Made by a program: the position numbers and the translations under genes
NCBI GenBank assembly: GCA_023238725.1
Contig: CM041538.1
Span: 7,105,880-7,169,879, forward strand
Length of the DNA: 64,000 nucleotides
Reading direction: 5' to 3'
From: Scortum barcoo
Taxonomy: Eukaryota > Chordata > Actinopteri > Centrarchiformes > Terapontidae
Notes under the pieces: model-generated
What the model was told of the DNA's origin: nothing
What the model saw: the letters and a program-made list of their open reading frames with translations, nothing else
Databases searched by the model: none
Part shown: piece after piece, positions 49,386 to 62,857 of the stretch
Layout: every line of letters begins with the position of its first letter
How positions within the stretch are numbered: the stretch's first letter is position 1

Positions 49386-50341
49386 ATTTTTGGTGGTGGT
49401 GCTAAAAAAGAAAATGCAAACAAGTGTCAGCTGTTGAACGTCTGCAGTGAGACAGCAAAAGTGTTCATCTGGAAAAGCAGAAAACGTTTTGAGGTCAGGA
49501 GCTGCCTCCAGTGTTTGTGTCTGTTGTGAAAACCGGGGTCAAAGGGGACTTTAGATTCTGCTCACTCATGAATAGTGTTGAGTTTCTGTCTCATGATGCT
49601 TCACTAAAGCTCTGTGTTGCGTTTAAGAGGGGGAGCTCATGTTAAATTCACACTGTCAGAATCCGTCAGCCGAGTCAGTTTCTATTCAGATGTTTCTGCT
49701 TGATTCAGTGTAACTTGTCACAAGATTTGTTTAAACATATAACTGTGGCAGAAGCCTGAACATCACATGAATATTGTGTTTTTTATTGTATACAGGAGCT
49801 GTCAGAATGGACTCTGCTCTGATCCAACCAGCAGGTGGCGCTCGTGTCCCACTTGCAAACCCTCTTTTCCTCTGACTCCACTTCACTCACAGCCATCAGT
49901 CAGGGTTAATGGAGCTTATCTGCAGAAGCAGCTGCTGTAAACTGTGAGAGAGCTATAACCTGGGTAAAAAGAAACACTCATAAATAAACAGATGGCTGAT
50001 GGCCACATAAATTTGTGAACTGTGAGTGAATAGCTTCATTTCTTCTGATTGTTCTGACAGTTATGTTCTTATTGTGTCATTGGTGTCTCAGCTGTAATAA
50101 GTTATTATTAACATTGCTGTGGTTGCGGACACAAACGGTGTGTTGAAAGTATTTGGGGAGCGCATGTCAATTAAGTAATTGAGCTGAAGTGAGTGAGTGA
50201 GAGAGAGAGAGAGAGAGAGAGGAGGGCTCTGGGTGTGCAGACACACTCGGTGGCCGCAGATGAAGTTTTTCAGTCTCACTGCTCCTTCATTCATATCAGA
50301 CCGTCCGGACTCTCTCTCTCTCTGCTCACTGAGATGTTGCG
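49386..50341. other. Upstream region of the glypican gene
   Basis: No exon. It includes the putative promoter/5' UTR of the glypican gene and a (GA)n run at about 50,195-50,221, roughly 120 bases before its start codon. No TATA box stands out. Confidence 0.5.
50195..50221. repeat. (GA)n microsatellite in glypican 5' region
   Basis: About 13 GA units close upstream of the start codon, in the probable promoter or 5' UTR. Confidence 0.85.
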
Positions 50342-53300
50342 ATGTTCCGTGCGGCCTCACGAAGCGTGGACTTGTTTTGGCTGATTGTGTTTTACTGTGT
50401 TTGTGTGCCGGAGAGCGGCTGCAGATCAGCCGATGTGGACAGCTGTCATGAGGTGAAGACAGCCTACATGATGCGCCAAATAGGCCCCGTGGAGCTGGTG
50501 CCAGACAGGCCGGGAGCAGGTCAGTCAGCCCGCACCACACACTGATGTTAGAGAGGGAGGTACTCAGGGGTGCCATGTAACTAAGTACATCTACTGAAGC
50601 ACTGTATTTGAGTGTGATTTACAGCTTTACACTTTACCTCATTTCAAAGGCAATACTCTGCTTTTTTTTTTTACTTCACGACATTGATCTTAGGGGAAAA
50701 AAGGCTGTGTACTTTTAATTTTTCAATTTTTTTACAAAACATACAATAAGTTTGTAAATTACACTGCAGCGTTGTGAATGAAGCATGTGAATTAGCTCCA
50801 GCTAGACCAGCTCCAAAACATCAAAATGTTGTTTGATTATTCGTGATACATCAGTCATTTTAAAAGCAATAATATATTAGTATATAAAATAAAAAAATAT
50901 GTATATAATATATCATAGCAGTTATAGGGCTATTCTGCTATAATGGCTGATTTACTTTAGTTATTTCAGGGATATTTTGCTGATGATACTTATGTACAAT
51001 TTCGAGTATTTCCAAATAATGTAAAGGATCCAAATACTCACGTATAGGACGGATACTTATATATAAAATCCTTACCAAGCACAGTACAATTACCAATTAT
51101 AAAGATCTCTGTGGATAAAATACTGAGTGTAAACTTGCTGTTGAGTATTTTAGCCACCTTCATGTGCTGAAGATAAGTGAATATAATCACTGCATTTTTC
51201 CATATGTCGTCATGTGAATGAACTCCATGTAGTGTTAAATCTAATTTCAACTTAGTATCTCTCCTGCTTACCTATAGCTGTATAAATGTGGGTCAAAGTC
51301 ACAATATAAGGGATGCTCACTCTACAGCATGGGTCAACACTTCTTAGAGAGAGTGACGCTATTTCTGTTGAAAACCAACCTTAATAGTCTGCAGCACTTG
51401 AAAGCATACTCGGCTATAAATGGTGGTGTTAAAGATGCTCTTTTCTAAATGTAAATCTGAGCTTTTTTTCTGGCTTGTGAGAGTCCCTTTGCACAATATC
51501 ACAGTCCTGCACTGAGTGGGCGAACAGTCGTAAATGGTTAAATGGGACGCCGTCTTTTTTGATGTAACTGCACCCAAAAAGAAACCACAAAAACACAATG
51601 CCTTGGACTCATTTTGTTGGCAGTAATTGCAGATTTCCCTGGGTAGTGGAGATAAGTGGTGGATGATACAGATCTCGAGTTAACAAGCCTTATTTTCTTG
51701 TAATCTTGACATAAACATAAACTGTCTCCTTGTCATAATTATACAGTTCATGAACATGCATCAGAATCAGATGTTAATCATCTAGCTATAACCAGCAGAC
51801 ACAAAGAAATCTGTGTCAGACATCAGTAGATAACAACAGAATGAAAAACCTCTGCTGGTACATCTTTGCGGCTTCCCTGTAGGGACTGATTGTTTGCCTG
51901 TTGTGGATGACACTGAGTTTGCAGTAGCTTATATTAGCCGAAAGGCACTATAGCATTCCTGTAATGTTAGTGTCGCTGCAGGAACTGATGGTGTGCTTGG
52001 AGCTTGTGATTGTTAACAGCTAGTTAACAGTATATGGTGGTGACCTTTGTATTTTCAGGCAGAGATGTCTGCTAAGTTTAAACGGTTACAGCAGTAAAAT
52101 CCCTGTAGAGTCTTTCGATCTGGAGTGGGCACAGATTAATTAACTTCAGAGAGATGTCATTTTAAGTCGGATATGTACCTGTTGAACAGCAGTGCCCTCC
52201 CTGATGGACACACCAGCACTTCCTAGTCTTGACTGGACAAAGGCAGCACTCCACAGCCGGGTCTTTACAATGTTCAAGCTGAAAAAAACAAGGTTGTTGT
52301 TGTAATTCACGAATAGTTGAGTTTGAGGTTTCATTACTGAGCTTTAAAAAATGTTAACATGAGGTCCACTCAGAGCTTTCATTGTGGAGCAGAGACAGAG
52401 ATTATGATCTCCTCCATCTACTATCAGACCACCTGTTATCATGTGGCTGAAGGTCCATACACGTCATGTGATAAAAAGGAAACCATTTCTGTGATAACTG
52501 AGCCAACTCCGTCTGCTGATGAAGGCCATATGATGAGGCTGAAAGCTCTGGAAAAGCTCTAGTAAATGGACCTTGTGCATCAAACTTAGAGCTAGCGACC
52601 TGGAGTCCGGCCTCCAATCAACCTGCCGTCCCACTTGCGAATGAGGAATGCAACATGGCATCACCAATAAACAGTGACTATCTCAGTAATGTATGCCATG
52701 GTCAGCAAGTGCTAATATGAATATTTGAAAGTCTGACATAGGCCTGGTGTGTGTGTGTGTGTGTCAGGTCAGACACACACACACACAACGATCCATTCCT
52801 CTCGTCCTTCTCTCGTCCTTCTACCTTGATCTCAGTCAGCGCTTTGACAGCTTGGCTTACAGCAGTCTACCAAAGTCAGACTGCTCCATACCACACACAC
52901 AACCGCACACACAACCGCACACACAATGGTGTGAGTGATGACATGTCGCCCACTGTGCATGTCATTGTGTTATGTCTCAACAGGCTCATTGAAGAATTTT
53001 TTTGGTGAAGTCATAAAGTCGTGTGCAGAAATGCCTTTAGATCGCTGGTCCCTAAATGGATTAAATGACTTCGATTAACCGGATGGATTCTTACTGGTTA
53101 GTCAGTAATATGTGGCAGAGCCTTTGAGAACAAATCGCTTTGTCTGAGTACATTTTGAGTAGCCCAAAGTAGGACAAGTGATTTGTTCAAATTCATTCTG
53201 AGCCTTTATTCAAGAAAAATATTAAACATTTATCAGATGTTTCCATTAGTCCATTAACCAAGTTTAGAATAAAGGTGAAAAGAAACCACCCACTGTTGGA

Positions 53301-55950
53301 TGGGATTTAACCTCTCTGTGTTTGGATCTGCAGTGAGTATGACCGGGCCTGAAACTATTTCTTCTGCCTCTGTCTTTCAGACGATTCCCTCCGAGTGTGT
53401 GTCCACCCTGGGCCCAGCTGCTGCACCAGCAAGATGGAGGACAGCTACATGGCGGCTGTTCGCAGTGAGACGCAGCAGAAGATGCGATCCTACAGCTTTG
53501 AACTCAAGTACCTGATTGCAGGACACACCAAGGCCTACCAAGGTGAGGGAGAGAAATGGAATCGCATAATGCATCAGTCAAATTCATGCATTTTTAAAGC
53601 ATTGATGTGGGATGAAGGTGTGGAGGGAGAGAAATGTATATCAAATTTACATGATTATTCCTCAGATTGTCATCTTTTAGTCAATTGTGTTGTCTTGTAT
53701 TTTATATATATATAAATATATACTAATATTTTATAATTAGTCTTTATATAACAATTTGCTGCTTTTTCTGCTTTTTATTTTTTTTTATTTGGCTTTGGCA
53801 AGTAATGTGAAGACATCTACTTGGTCTCCTGGAAACTGAAATGTGAATTTTCACTATTTCTGGCCATTTTGGGGAGATGGACGATCAAAAAATACATCAG
53901 AAGTATATTCTACGATTGGTAGATAATGAAAATAATCATTAGCTGCAACCCTGATTTAAAAAATAAAACTCTTGTCTCTGTTTAAGCTATGTTGGCTATT
54001 CAGCTTTTCCATATGAATTTATTATGATTAACAAGCATTAATAGTGTCTGTGGGTGATTCAAGAGCACAAATCAAAGTGACTTTAATAGCAGTGGTGATT
54101 CTGATGTTTTAACAGTTCTGTCAAGTGCCTGTAGCCCCCCGTCATTCTCACTTTGTGTGTTCATCATGAAATAGCTAGTGTGTGTCAGGGTGGTGGTGTG
54201 AGGCCAGTTTATTTTGTGAGGCGCCACAGTGGCTAGCCAAACAAACAACTGATGTTCGATTGAGTCTTTGAGAGAGCAAACTCTCAGAGGGAGCAGCGGA
54301 AAACTTTGTTACAACTCTTTGCTCTCTTTGCCTGTCTGTCTGTCTCTGTCGCTGCGATAATCAGGTTTTGTTCTTGACCAATGAGAGAGCGAGGGACGGA
54401 GAATGTTTACATTCAGTACGTATCCGCAGCAAAGTGTTGTTGCCGTGGGCAACAGCCGGTCTCTAACAACGGGCTGCTCTGAATAGGAGGAAGAATACTC
54501 TGCTTGTCCACTTGTCTCTCAACGCTATTCACCAGTCCGTGTGAGCATGTGAGTGTGTGTGTGTGTGTGTGTGTGATAGAGAGAGCTGGTGTGTGCATGT
54601 GTTTGCGTACATGATGAATGTGTGTGTATGTGTGCGTGCAGAGATTATGATTGGGGTATAGTTGATGAAACCCAGCAGATAGACATGGCAAACATGTACC
54701 TCTCTGTTTTCTTTCTTTTTTTTTATCTCTCTATCTCTCCCTCTCTCCTCCCCTGCTACATCTGAATGCACTCAGGCTCAGTTTCAGCTGCTATTTATGC
54801 CCAGTGGATGGCTAAACCATCCATGGGTAAAATTAATGCAAAACACCCATACACAAAGACGGTGAGCCAGGCCAAAACTGCAGCAAGTGAGAGGAGATGC
54901 CTCAGGATCCGCTGCATCTAGTTGGAATGTAACAGCTTTGAAACATATGATTTATATTTCTAAAGAGTCGGTTAACCCCAATCACAGAAAAACACTCTTT
55001 CTCATTAACAACAAGAGATGCCTACACATGCAGATAGTTTTATGTGCTAAAGTAACGTAAGTAAGTAAAGTAATTCACTAGTTCTTATACTAAAATAGTA
55101 GTTTCATATATAACAAAACCTAGACAATTAAATAAAAATATTTGCACAGCTAAATAATTTAGATAACAAGAGAGAAAAGATGCTCTTTTGTGTTTTGGTG
55201 AACCAATCTTTTAATGAATTAAATTATTTTTGCACGACAGCAGTGGTCTTCAACAGCTGAGCTGACTCTCAAAGGATCCCCTCTCTAAAGCACGGTGATT
55301 AAAACCCACTAGAGAAACTGAGACATGCCCAGAGCGGTTGCAGTCAGGCTCTGTTTACACCCTGTGGATTACTTCAGTGTGTGTGTGTGTGTGTGTGAAT
55401 ACGTGTCTGCGTGCTTGCGTGTGTTTCTCCTGGCACTGTAAGACCCTTGTGCCCTCTCCACCATGTCGCAGCTGTCATCCAATCACAGAGGGTAAAGAGC
55501 TAATCACATGACCCCGGAGCAGACTTTGCCATGTCACTCGATGCCGTCTGTATTTGTGTTGCTATTGCCAGGACATGGGTATGCAAACACATAAAAGTGA
55601 AACGTTCTCAACAAGTACTTTCGGAGAGTGAGCCCTGCCTCTGCCGCTCTGCTGCCTCCGACCACCATCGACGTCACTTCATTTCATCTGCTTATGTGAA
55701 CATTTGCATGAATGTACAGAAATGAAACTAATATCTCACTTTTGTGTATACTCTCTCAGCGAGGGATAATGATTTCCTTATTTGGTCGATTTGTGAGTTT
55801 ATGAAATTATAAATGAACATAAATTGGTGTCACTTGGAAGGCTGCAGCTTTGAAAGCTGTAAGACATCAACACACACACATGCATAATGAATGATTGAAT
55901 GACTTAGTGAAAGTCACAGCTAAATAGATTTCTCTCTCGCTTTTAATTCC

Positions 55951-55988
<38 letters not shown>

Positions 55989-58900
55989 TCAGGATGCCAT
56001 CAGATTGACATCACCCTTTTTACTTGGCAAGTTTCAAACATAGACACACACTCAGTCACACACCACAGGCACACAGCCTCTGTTAAGGGTGCTGTCCACT
56101 TTATTAGACCGTATCGGACATAGGAAACATAGTGGATCCTGAGATTGGGCCTCTCATTATCACCCGACTATAGATAACAGGGTAATGAAAACGAGCTCAG
56201 GGATGAATTAAGTTGTGTGCTATTTTGGCTTGTATGCAGGAGGATAAAGTCAGTCCAAGGTTAGTGAGACAGACACTGTCGAACATGGAAAATACTGTAT
56301 GCACATATATGGAAAGGCCACATCTTGTGTGAATTTTATGCAGATTTACTGTATATAAGTAACATATACCTTTATCTGGTATAGTAGCATATGCTTATAT
56401 GCACATTACTTATCAGCCCAGACAAGGAGTTGCTTAGAGATATGCAGCACAACAACAACACAGTACAACAACTGTGCTGTTAACATAGCTGCTAATTATT
56501 TCTTGGTTGCTGTTTTTTATTTTACAGCTACGTATAATACACTAACTCTTAACATGTATTAGGTTTATTTATTCACTACAATGCCCAAAGCATTACTGGT
56601 GTATCTGTAATTGCAACAGAGGATTATTGGTATCTTTTGCTCTTTTACTTTCTGACTGTTAGATTTAAAGACTTTAATATTTCTCTGAACAAGAGATTAT
56701 TGAGCAGTAGCAATTAATTGATGAAGCCAGATATGTGTCAGAATTTAATTTTTAACTGTATAACTGGGTTTACAAAAGAGCCACTGAGGTGTTTCTTACT
56801 GATAAAACAGTGAGAACTTCCCTTCATGTGTCTCACAGGAGACTTCTTTATTAGACACACAAGCGGCAATTTACTGAAGATGATCCAGCCTGGCAAATAT
56901 GACAATCCACCCTCTGGACGTGTTGACATTCAATGTGACATTCATGGTTCCCAAAAGATCAGTCCTAGTTACTTTGGTGATTTGGTGATCCCCTGACTTT
57001 TTATCCTGGTCCATCATAAGATCAAAATTTGTCTTTCTCAACTGAAACTTCCATCCACCCAAAAACACTGCACAAACACACAACTCTGAGACATGTAACA
57101 ATACACACAGATATACAAGCAGAACTCTAAATATGCGGGTATGAATGTTAATATAACAACAGGACTGAGGTCAGGAAATTAAAAAAAAAGTTCATACAGC
57201 TACCATAGCAATATTGAGGTAACTAGTTATCACAGTAGGAATCGTACTAGCCAAGCTTTACTTCACACTTTGTACACAAGCTGTTTCTATTACAGCAACA
57301 TGAGAGGTCAATAGACTTTCAAGAATTTAGCAAACTTTGGTAACAGTTAACAGTCTTGTCAATCTTCCTTTCAGTTATATTCATGAGAAATTATCACAGA
57401 TGTTTGTCACTAGTGCACACGGTTCATCTCTCTCCCTGTCTCTCTGTTTTCTTCCTTTTTCCAGAGACCTTTGAGTCACTCGTGTCCTTCACATCCAACC
57501 TGACCAGCACTCTGTTCGACAGCGCGTACTCCGCCCTGGCCTCTGACTGCCGCCCCCTGGTGTCTCAGCTGTTCAGCAGCATCAAACGGCACCTTTCTGG
57601 AGACTCTGATTCCTTACTGGACATCACTGTGCGCCGCTTCTACAACGATCTCTTCCCTTTGGTCTACCGCCGCTTGCTCAACCCCGGGATCGGCCACGTG
57701 CCACCCCAGTCCTTTTCCTCCCCCTCCGTCAATCACGACGACTGCCTGCGGATGACGCGGCAGGATGTCAGCCCGTTCGGACCCCATCCTCGCCTCCTGG
57801 TCAGCAGCCTGTCCCGCGCGCTCGGGGCAGGCCGAGCACTGAGCCGGCTGCTGAGGCTGGCTGGAGAGGTCGTAAACGCCACGGAGAAGGCGACGTTATC
57901 CCGGGAGTGCGGCCGAGGCCTGGTGAGGATGCAGTACTGTTCCCACTGCAGAGGGCTGACACTGATCCGGCCCTGCACCGGACTGTGTGTCAACATCATG
58001 ACAGGGTGTCTGGTAAGTTGCTTTTTGTCTGAGCGTGTCTGTTTTTAATGGTAATAGCCTCATTTCATCATTTGTTATGTGAGGATGTTAAGCAAGTGTA
58101 TTTGTGGTGATGAGCAAATGGTAGGAGGCAATGAGCTTAGTGTAATGTAAAACCTGGAGGCAAGGGGAGGCAGTCATCCTGGCTCTGTTCAAAGTTAAAA
58201 AATACCCCTTTACCTCAACCACTCTGTTGAACTAATTGCTGTGATGTAACTTGTTAATTTAATCAGATCAGTAAAAACTGAAATGTAAAAACAACAATTT
58301 GTGGATTTAGTGGGAGTTAATAAAGCCTTTTAGCCTTTTAATAAAGCTTGAGAGGCTTTAGATTGTTTCTGTCCTTCTGCCTCTGAAGAGGCAATTAAAA
58401 AAGGAGTAACTCTGTCATCTCTCACATCACAGAATCAATCATTTACAGCATTTTATCATCAATAAACTATTCCCACATTAAGTTTTAGGCTGACAAATAC
58501 CACAAGCATTGCCAAGAGAACTGGCTGTGTCTTCTGTGCGTCTTACTGGGCTGCTTCGAAGATTTGCTGGACAGCTTTAACAGCGCCCACAACAGGGAGA
58601 CTTCTTTGTGGAACAAAGCTGGATGAAGGCACTGTTCATACCGCTTGAGAGTTTCTTGGAAGCAAAGAAAGTGTGATGGAAAAACAACTCTCATTATGTT
58701 TATCCTCTACAGTAAAGGGAAGGAAAACACACAAAGTGAAGTCAAGGAGGCAGGGGGACAAGTAGGAACCTGCTCTCTGCGACAGGAGGCATGTTGGTTT
58801 ATGGAAAATGCTATTCTGTCATGAGATAAAAGCTGCCAGTCCCCTTAATCATTGACTCGTCTCCATCCAGGCATTTATTTTTCATATTATTAGCAAGGTG

Positions 58901-61636
58901 TCACAATCAAAGAAACATTTAAAATCTAACATTAACATTAAAACTCTTTTTCTTTCCACATTTATCACCTCTGCATCCCCTTTCTCTCCCTCCTCCTCCT
59001 CCTCCTTTTCCTCCCTTATCTACTATTCTATCTACTATCTATTCACTCTTCCCATTTCCCCTCTCTTCCTGTCCGTTCTCCCTACTCCAGTTGGGTGTGT
59101 CAGAGCTTGGCGCCCCCTGGGGGAGTTTGGTGGTGTTGCTCCAACGGTTAGCTGCTACTCTGGCAACCAGCAGCAACCACAACAGCATGGAGTTAGCCCT
59201 GCTGGCGGTTCGAAATCATGTGAATGACGCCATACTGCACGCTCAGCTGCACGGGCCCCGCATCACGGCCACGGTAAGCAGAGGGGATGGTCGGATGAAG
59301 GGGAGAATGCATTCAAGTAGATGGATTTTAAATGTGTGTATGTATAAAATGCATTTTGGAGTCTGGATAATGATGCCAGTCTCCTGAAAAGATTTGAGTA
59401 CTAAAGTGACTGTGCTCCTATAAAATAAAATCCCTAAAAAGGAATCAGTAACAGATTGCTAAAGCATCCTCACTCATATGCCCCAATAATAAAGTCATTT
59501 GAATTTTGGACACAGAGGGAGGAAGGCCGTGGGTTTTCTTTCAGCCTGGCAGTTGGATCTCCTCACAAAAGCCTTGTACCTAGATGGGCTAAAAACAGCC
59601 TCATTCTTCAGGGATCCTTCTGGGGTTCCCCTCAGTCTGTCTGTGTGTGTGTGTGTTTGCGCGCCCGAGCGTATATGCGAGTGAGTGTGAATACAGATCC
59701 AGTGCCAGACAAAGACTGTGGTTGGCGGGACAACCGATACCCAGAATGCAGCTTGGTTCTGAGTGATGAGAAAGTTTCTGTGGCTAATCTCTGGACAAAC
59801 AGACGACACACAAACACATGCATGCATGCACACACCGTTGGAGGAAGAAATAGAGTAGCCATCCAAATTTGCGAGAACATTGTGGACTTAGTAGAGTAGA
59901 TTCCTGAGAGGTAAACAAACACACACAAGCATAATCACACTGCTAATTGCAGCTAATAAGAAAATACCACTTCACTATATATATTTGATCAGGCTTGTTA
60001 TTCATTGGAAACATCATAAAAGGTCAACCCTTTACTCTTTAATGGTGTGACTGTGCAGCATTTAAAGTAAATAGATGATTGCAACAGATATTAAAGCAAC
60101 ACATACTAAAAACAGTTAATTGATGGTAATCATGTAAAAACCACCTGACATCCGAGTTGGACTGCAGATAAATTTGATGGGTTCCTTTGCCTAACAGAGC
60201 AGAAACAGTTTTGACTTTTCAAGCAGTACACCACACTGAGCAGAAACTAAATACTCTGACTGCAATTACATGGTAGGAAGCAAAAACTGTAATACAAATC
60301 AGTTACCCATTCTGTAGTATATTTAGAAGGAACAAGTAAAAAATTAGTTGCCTTTGACTTCCCAAGCAGGAAGTCTGCAGTTACTGAGGGTTACATGGGA
60401 AGATTGTGTAATATCACTAATGTATGTCATTGTAACAATATTTAGTCTTATGGAATTAATAGTGTTAAATGAAAATCCATTTAAAATCTTCTAAAAAAGA
60501 ATATGTGTGGGACATGGGTGGTGTTGAACTGATGGAAACTGCTGTTCTAGATTCTCCATGGACATCACTTTGCACGCTGCTCTGCTTTCATCCTCAGGTA
60601 GAGAAGGTGTGTGGACCCCAGGCAGCTGGTCCCATCATGCCGAGTGCGAATCCCACCACCTCGCAATTTACAACCACCGTGAGCCCCGCTACATCAGTAA
60701 CCTCAGAGAGGTCACCTGTGACGTTGGCTCCCGCAGCTGCTCATCAGCGTCTGCAGCTTCAGTCCCAGAGGTGAGCTACATTCATCTGATGAAATGTATG
60801 AGTGCTTGTCAGAGGGCAAGTGAAAAGTCAACCACAGCGGGTGAATTAACTCTGGGAAGAGACAAAGTAGAGGTTCTTTTTACTTTTGACCTTCAGTCAC
60901 AGCAGAAGAAAATCAATTCAAATATGCATTACTGCGCTTGTGTGTTCATGTATCCCACCAGGTCGTTCCTTCTTAAAGGTTCCAAGGGAGACAAGAGTCG
61001 CAGCCTGAAAAAACTGTCAAGGTAAATTCCATCATTTGCACTTTGAGTGATTATAAAAGAAACATTTGTCCAGTAAAGTAAAACAGTACAGTTCTTTTCA
61101 TTTCTGCTCCTGTTTTCAGCATTCATTTATTCCATTCTGTTTATTCACTTAAAAAAGAGCCGATGTCAAAACAGTTCTTGATAGTTAACATCAAAGTTGT
61201 TCCCTCTGCTTACAATATGTATCTTACAATAATTGAAAACATCTGTGAGATTGATCCAGTGAAAATATTAGACTAGTACAATGCAGCAACACCAATCACA
61301 GGCCATTCTGTGAATCTTTAATTCTCTGTGGCTTTAGTTCCACTTGAATAATATAATATCTTCAGTATTTCATGCGTCATTCCTCCTAAAAGAGCCATTT
61401 TCTAAAGGTGGAGGAAATAAAACCTGACATCAGGCAACTTATTAAATGAAAACCTCCATATCAGATTTTCATTATTCAGTCATTATCAAAAGTGCTGTGA
61501 GCTTGTTTCCGTTCCCCGTGTTGCCCTCAGTAACTTATCACACTCTGTCCGAAACTTTAAATTGGAACCAATAAAGAAACATTGAGCAAATATGGCACAT
61601 GTGCTCCTACTCTTACTAACCATAACCCATTCACCC

Positions 61637-61687
<51 letters not shown>

Positions 61688-61820
61688 CCTCTTTCAGGGA
61701 GTTTGAAGGCTCTATCCAGCGGTACCAGTGGTTTTTCTCAGAGCTGCCAGAGATGCTTTGTGAGAGTGAGATGGAGGTTGAGCAGCACACATGCTGGAGC
61801 GGCCAAGACGTTGTAGAGAG
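50342..61820 (+). CDS. gpc5: Glypican of the GPC3/5 subfamily, most like GPC5; 3' end outside window
   Basis: Seven coding exons join in frame to 475 codons: 50342-50519, 53381-53542, 57465-58012, 59091-59273, 60598-60770, 60962-61021, 61698-61820. Glypicans are GPI-anchored heparan sulfate proteoglycan cores that modulate Wnt, Hedgehog, FGF and BMP signals at the cell surface. A hydrophobic signal peptide (DLFWLIVFYCVCV, residues 10-22) is followed by the glypican cysteine pattern: CHEV, VCVHPGPSCC, SDC, HDDC, REC, YCSHC, PCTGLC, GCL and VCG. RRDVSPFG-like RQDVSPFG, MQYCSHCRGL and NDAILHAQLHG match GPC5 better than GPC3. CWSGQDVVER is typical of the GPC3/5 branch. N-glycosylation sequons are at N125 (NLT) and about N251 (NAT). 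The C-terminal exons with Ser-Gly attachment sites and the GPI signal (about 100 residues) are not in the window. Teleosts have several gpc5 paralogues; which one this is cannot be decided here. Confidence 0.85.
50567..51045 (+). mobile_element. Decayed hAT-like element in glypican intron 1
   Basis: It begins near TGTAACTAAGTACATCTACT and ends near GTAAAGGATCCAAATACTCA. These are the two end regions, in the right order, of the abundant percomorph hAT-like repeat also seen at 18,266-18,670. The interior is heavily diverged. Confidence 0.5.
51046..53380. other. Rest of glypican intron 1
   Basis: No coding exon. It holds a (GT)n/(CA)n pair at 52,748-52,788 and a three-unit ACACACAACCGC tandem at about 52,893-52,927. 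Confidence 0.65.
55953..55988. repeat. (GT)n microsatellite
   Basis: About 17 GT units in glypican intron 2. Confidence 0.9.
56885..57045 (-). repeat. Dispersed teleost repeat, copy 2
   Basis: It shares blocks (TTTGGTGATCCnnTGAC, CATCATAAGATCAAAATTT) with the repeat at 14,810-14,970. The ends are undefined and the class uncertain. Confidence 0.45.
58013..59090. other. Glypican intron 3
   Basis: About 1.1 kb with no coding exon I can support. A 69-codon open frame on the minus strand (58,485-58,694) has no recognised domain. Confidence 0.6.
59274..60597. other. Glypican intron 4
   Basis: About 1.3 kb. Short GT run near 59,641. No exon seen, and overlapping open frames on both strands here are chance frames. 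Confidence 0.6.
61637..61687. repeat. (TC)n microsatellite forming the acceptor tract of glypican exon 7
   Basis: About 25 TC units, ten bases before the exon 7 acceptor CTTTCAG. The donor of the same exon lies in a GTGTGTGTGTGT run (61,821-61,832). Confidence 0.9.
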
Positions 61821-62794
61821 GTGTGTGTGTGTGTTGCATTACATGCATTACTTTCTAACAAAGAAAGGACCAAACACTAAGCACGTAGAGTGGTTGCTTT
61901 GACACAATATATAGTCCTGCATGACCACTCGAGTGAGACACTTCTGCTATTTAAAGCTCATTTACAGCAGCGACATTTTTATTGTTTCATTTTATATTCA
62001 GTATCCTTAAAGCAGCTGAAAAAGGTTCACAATTCAATTACTGCACGAGCAAGAGAAGTACAAGGAGACAGAGAGATTTGTGCTCAAGCATTTTATCAGG
62101 CCTGGTTCAGGCTCGGGCCGAAATTATAAACCTGTGCAGTGGTCAGGAGACCATGTAAGATCTAATATGTCCTTCTATGACTGGAGTGCCTCCACAGTAT
62201 TCGCGTTGCTGTCTGTACTGTTAGCTACAGTATATTGCAGCAATATTGATGTACAGTACAGAAATGTCAGTCCAGTCCGGTAGGTGTGTGAGGAAGGTGT
62301 TAAGTGCCACCTGTACGTCAGCCCAGCCGCACTTCACTGTCAGGGAGTGCTGCACTCATGTAGTCATCCACCACTAGTATCCACAAATAAAGCATATTTT
62401 TTTTCAATTTAAAAAGTGGACAAAAGTGCAGCATATAGGAATGTGTGTGTGTGTGTGTTTGTGCGTGCATGTGGTTGTGCATGTGTGTGTGTAGTTCATA
62501 ATAGTTGCCAGGCTGGGGGAGCGACAGGGTTGCGAAGGTTAGAGAGTTCGTTTCCAGAGTCTTTCTCATGGTGATTACATTGGCAGCTTAAACTGGTAAC
62601 AAGACAAATAGGCACACACACACACACACATTTCACAGGCGCGCACTCCGACATGCACATACCAACTAACTTTACACATACCAACATGCACCCTGCAATA
62701 CACACAGAATATGGGACAATCGTGCTCATCTGACATCTCACTGCACACAGCCCTATCATCTCAGCAGCACACATCACACACACACACACACACA

Positions 62795-62857
<63 letters not shown>

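Larger units (their letters stand above)
53543..57464. other. Glypican intron 2
   Basis: A 3.9-kb intron without exons. It contains GT microsatellites at about 54,549-54,575, 55,377-55,398 and 55,953-55,988, and a copy of the dispersed repeat seen at 14,810 (listed separately). Confidence 0.65.

Noticed and set aside
49078..49437. 119-codon frame as a possible zinc-finger host gene
   Set aside because: The sequence matches the C-terminal CCHC region of fish LINE ORF2 proteins and has no gene structure around it.
58485..58694. Minus-strand frame inside glypican intron 3 as a nested gene
   Set aside because: Short, no domain, no supporting splice or promoter signals.
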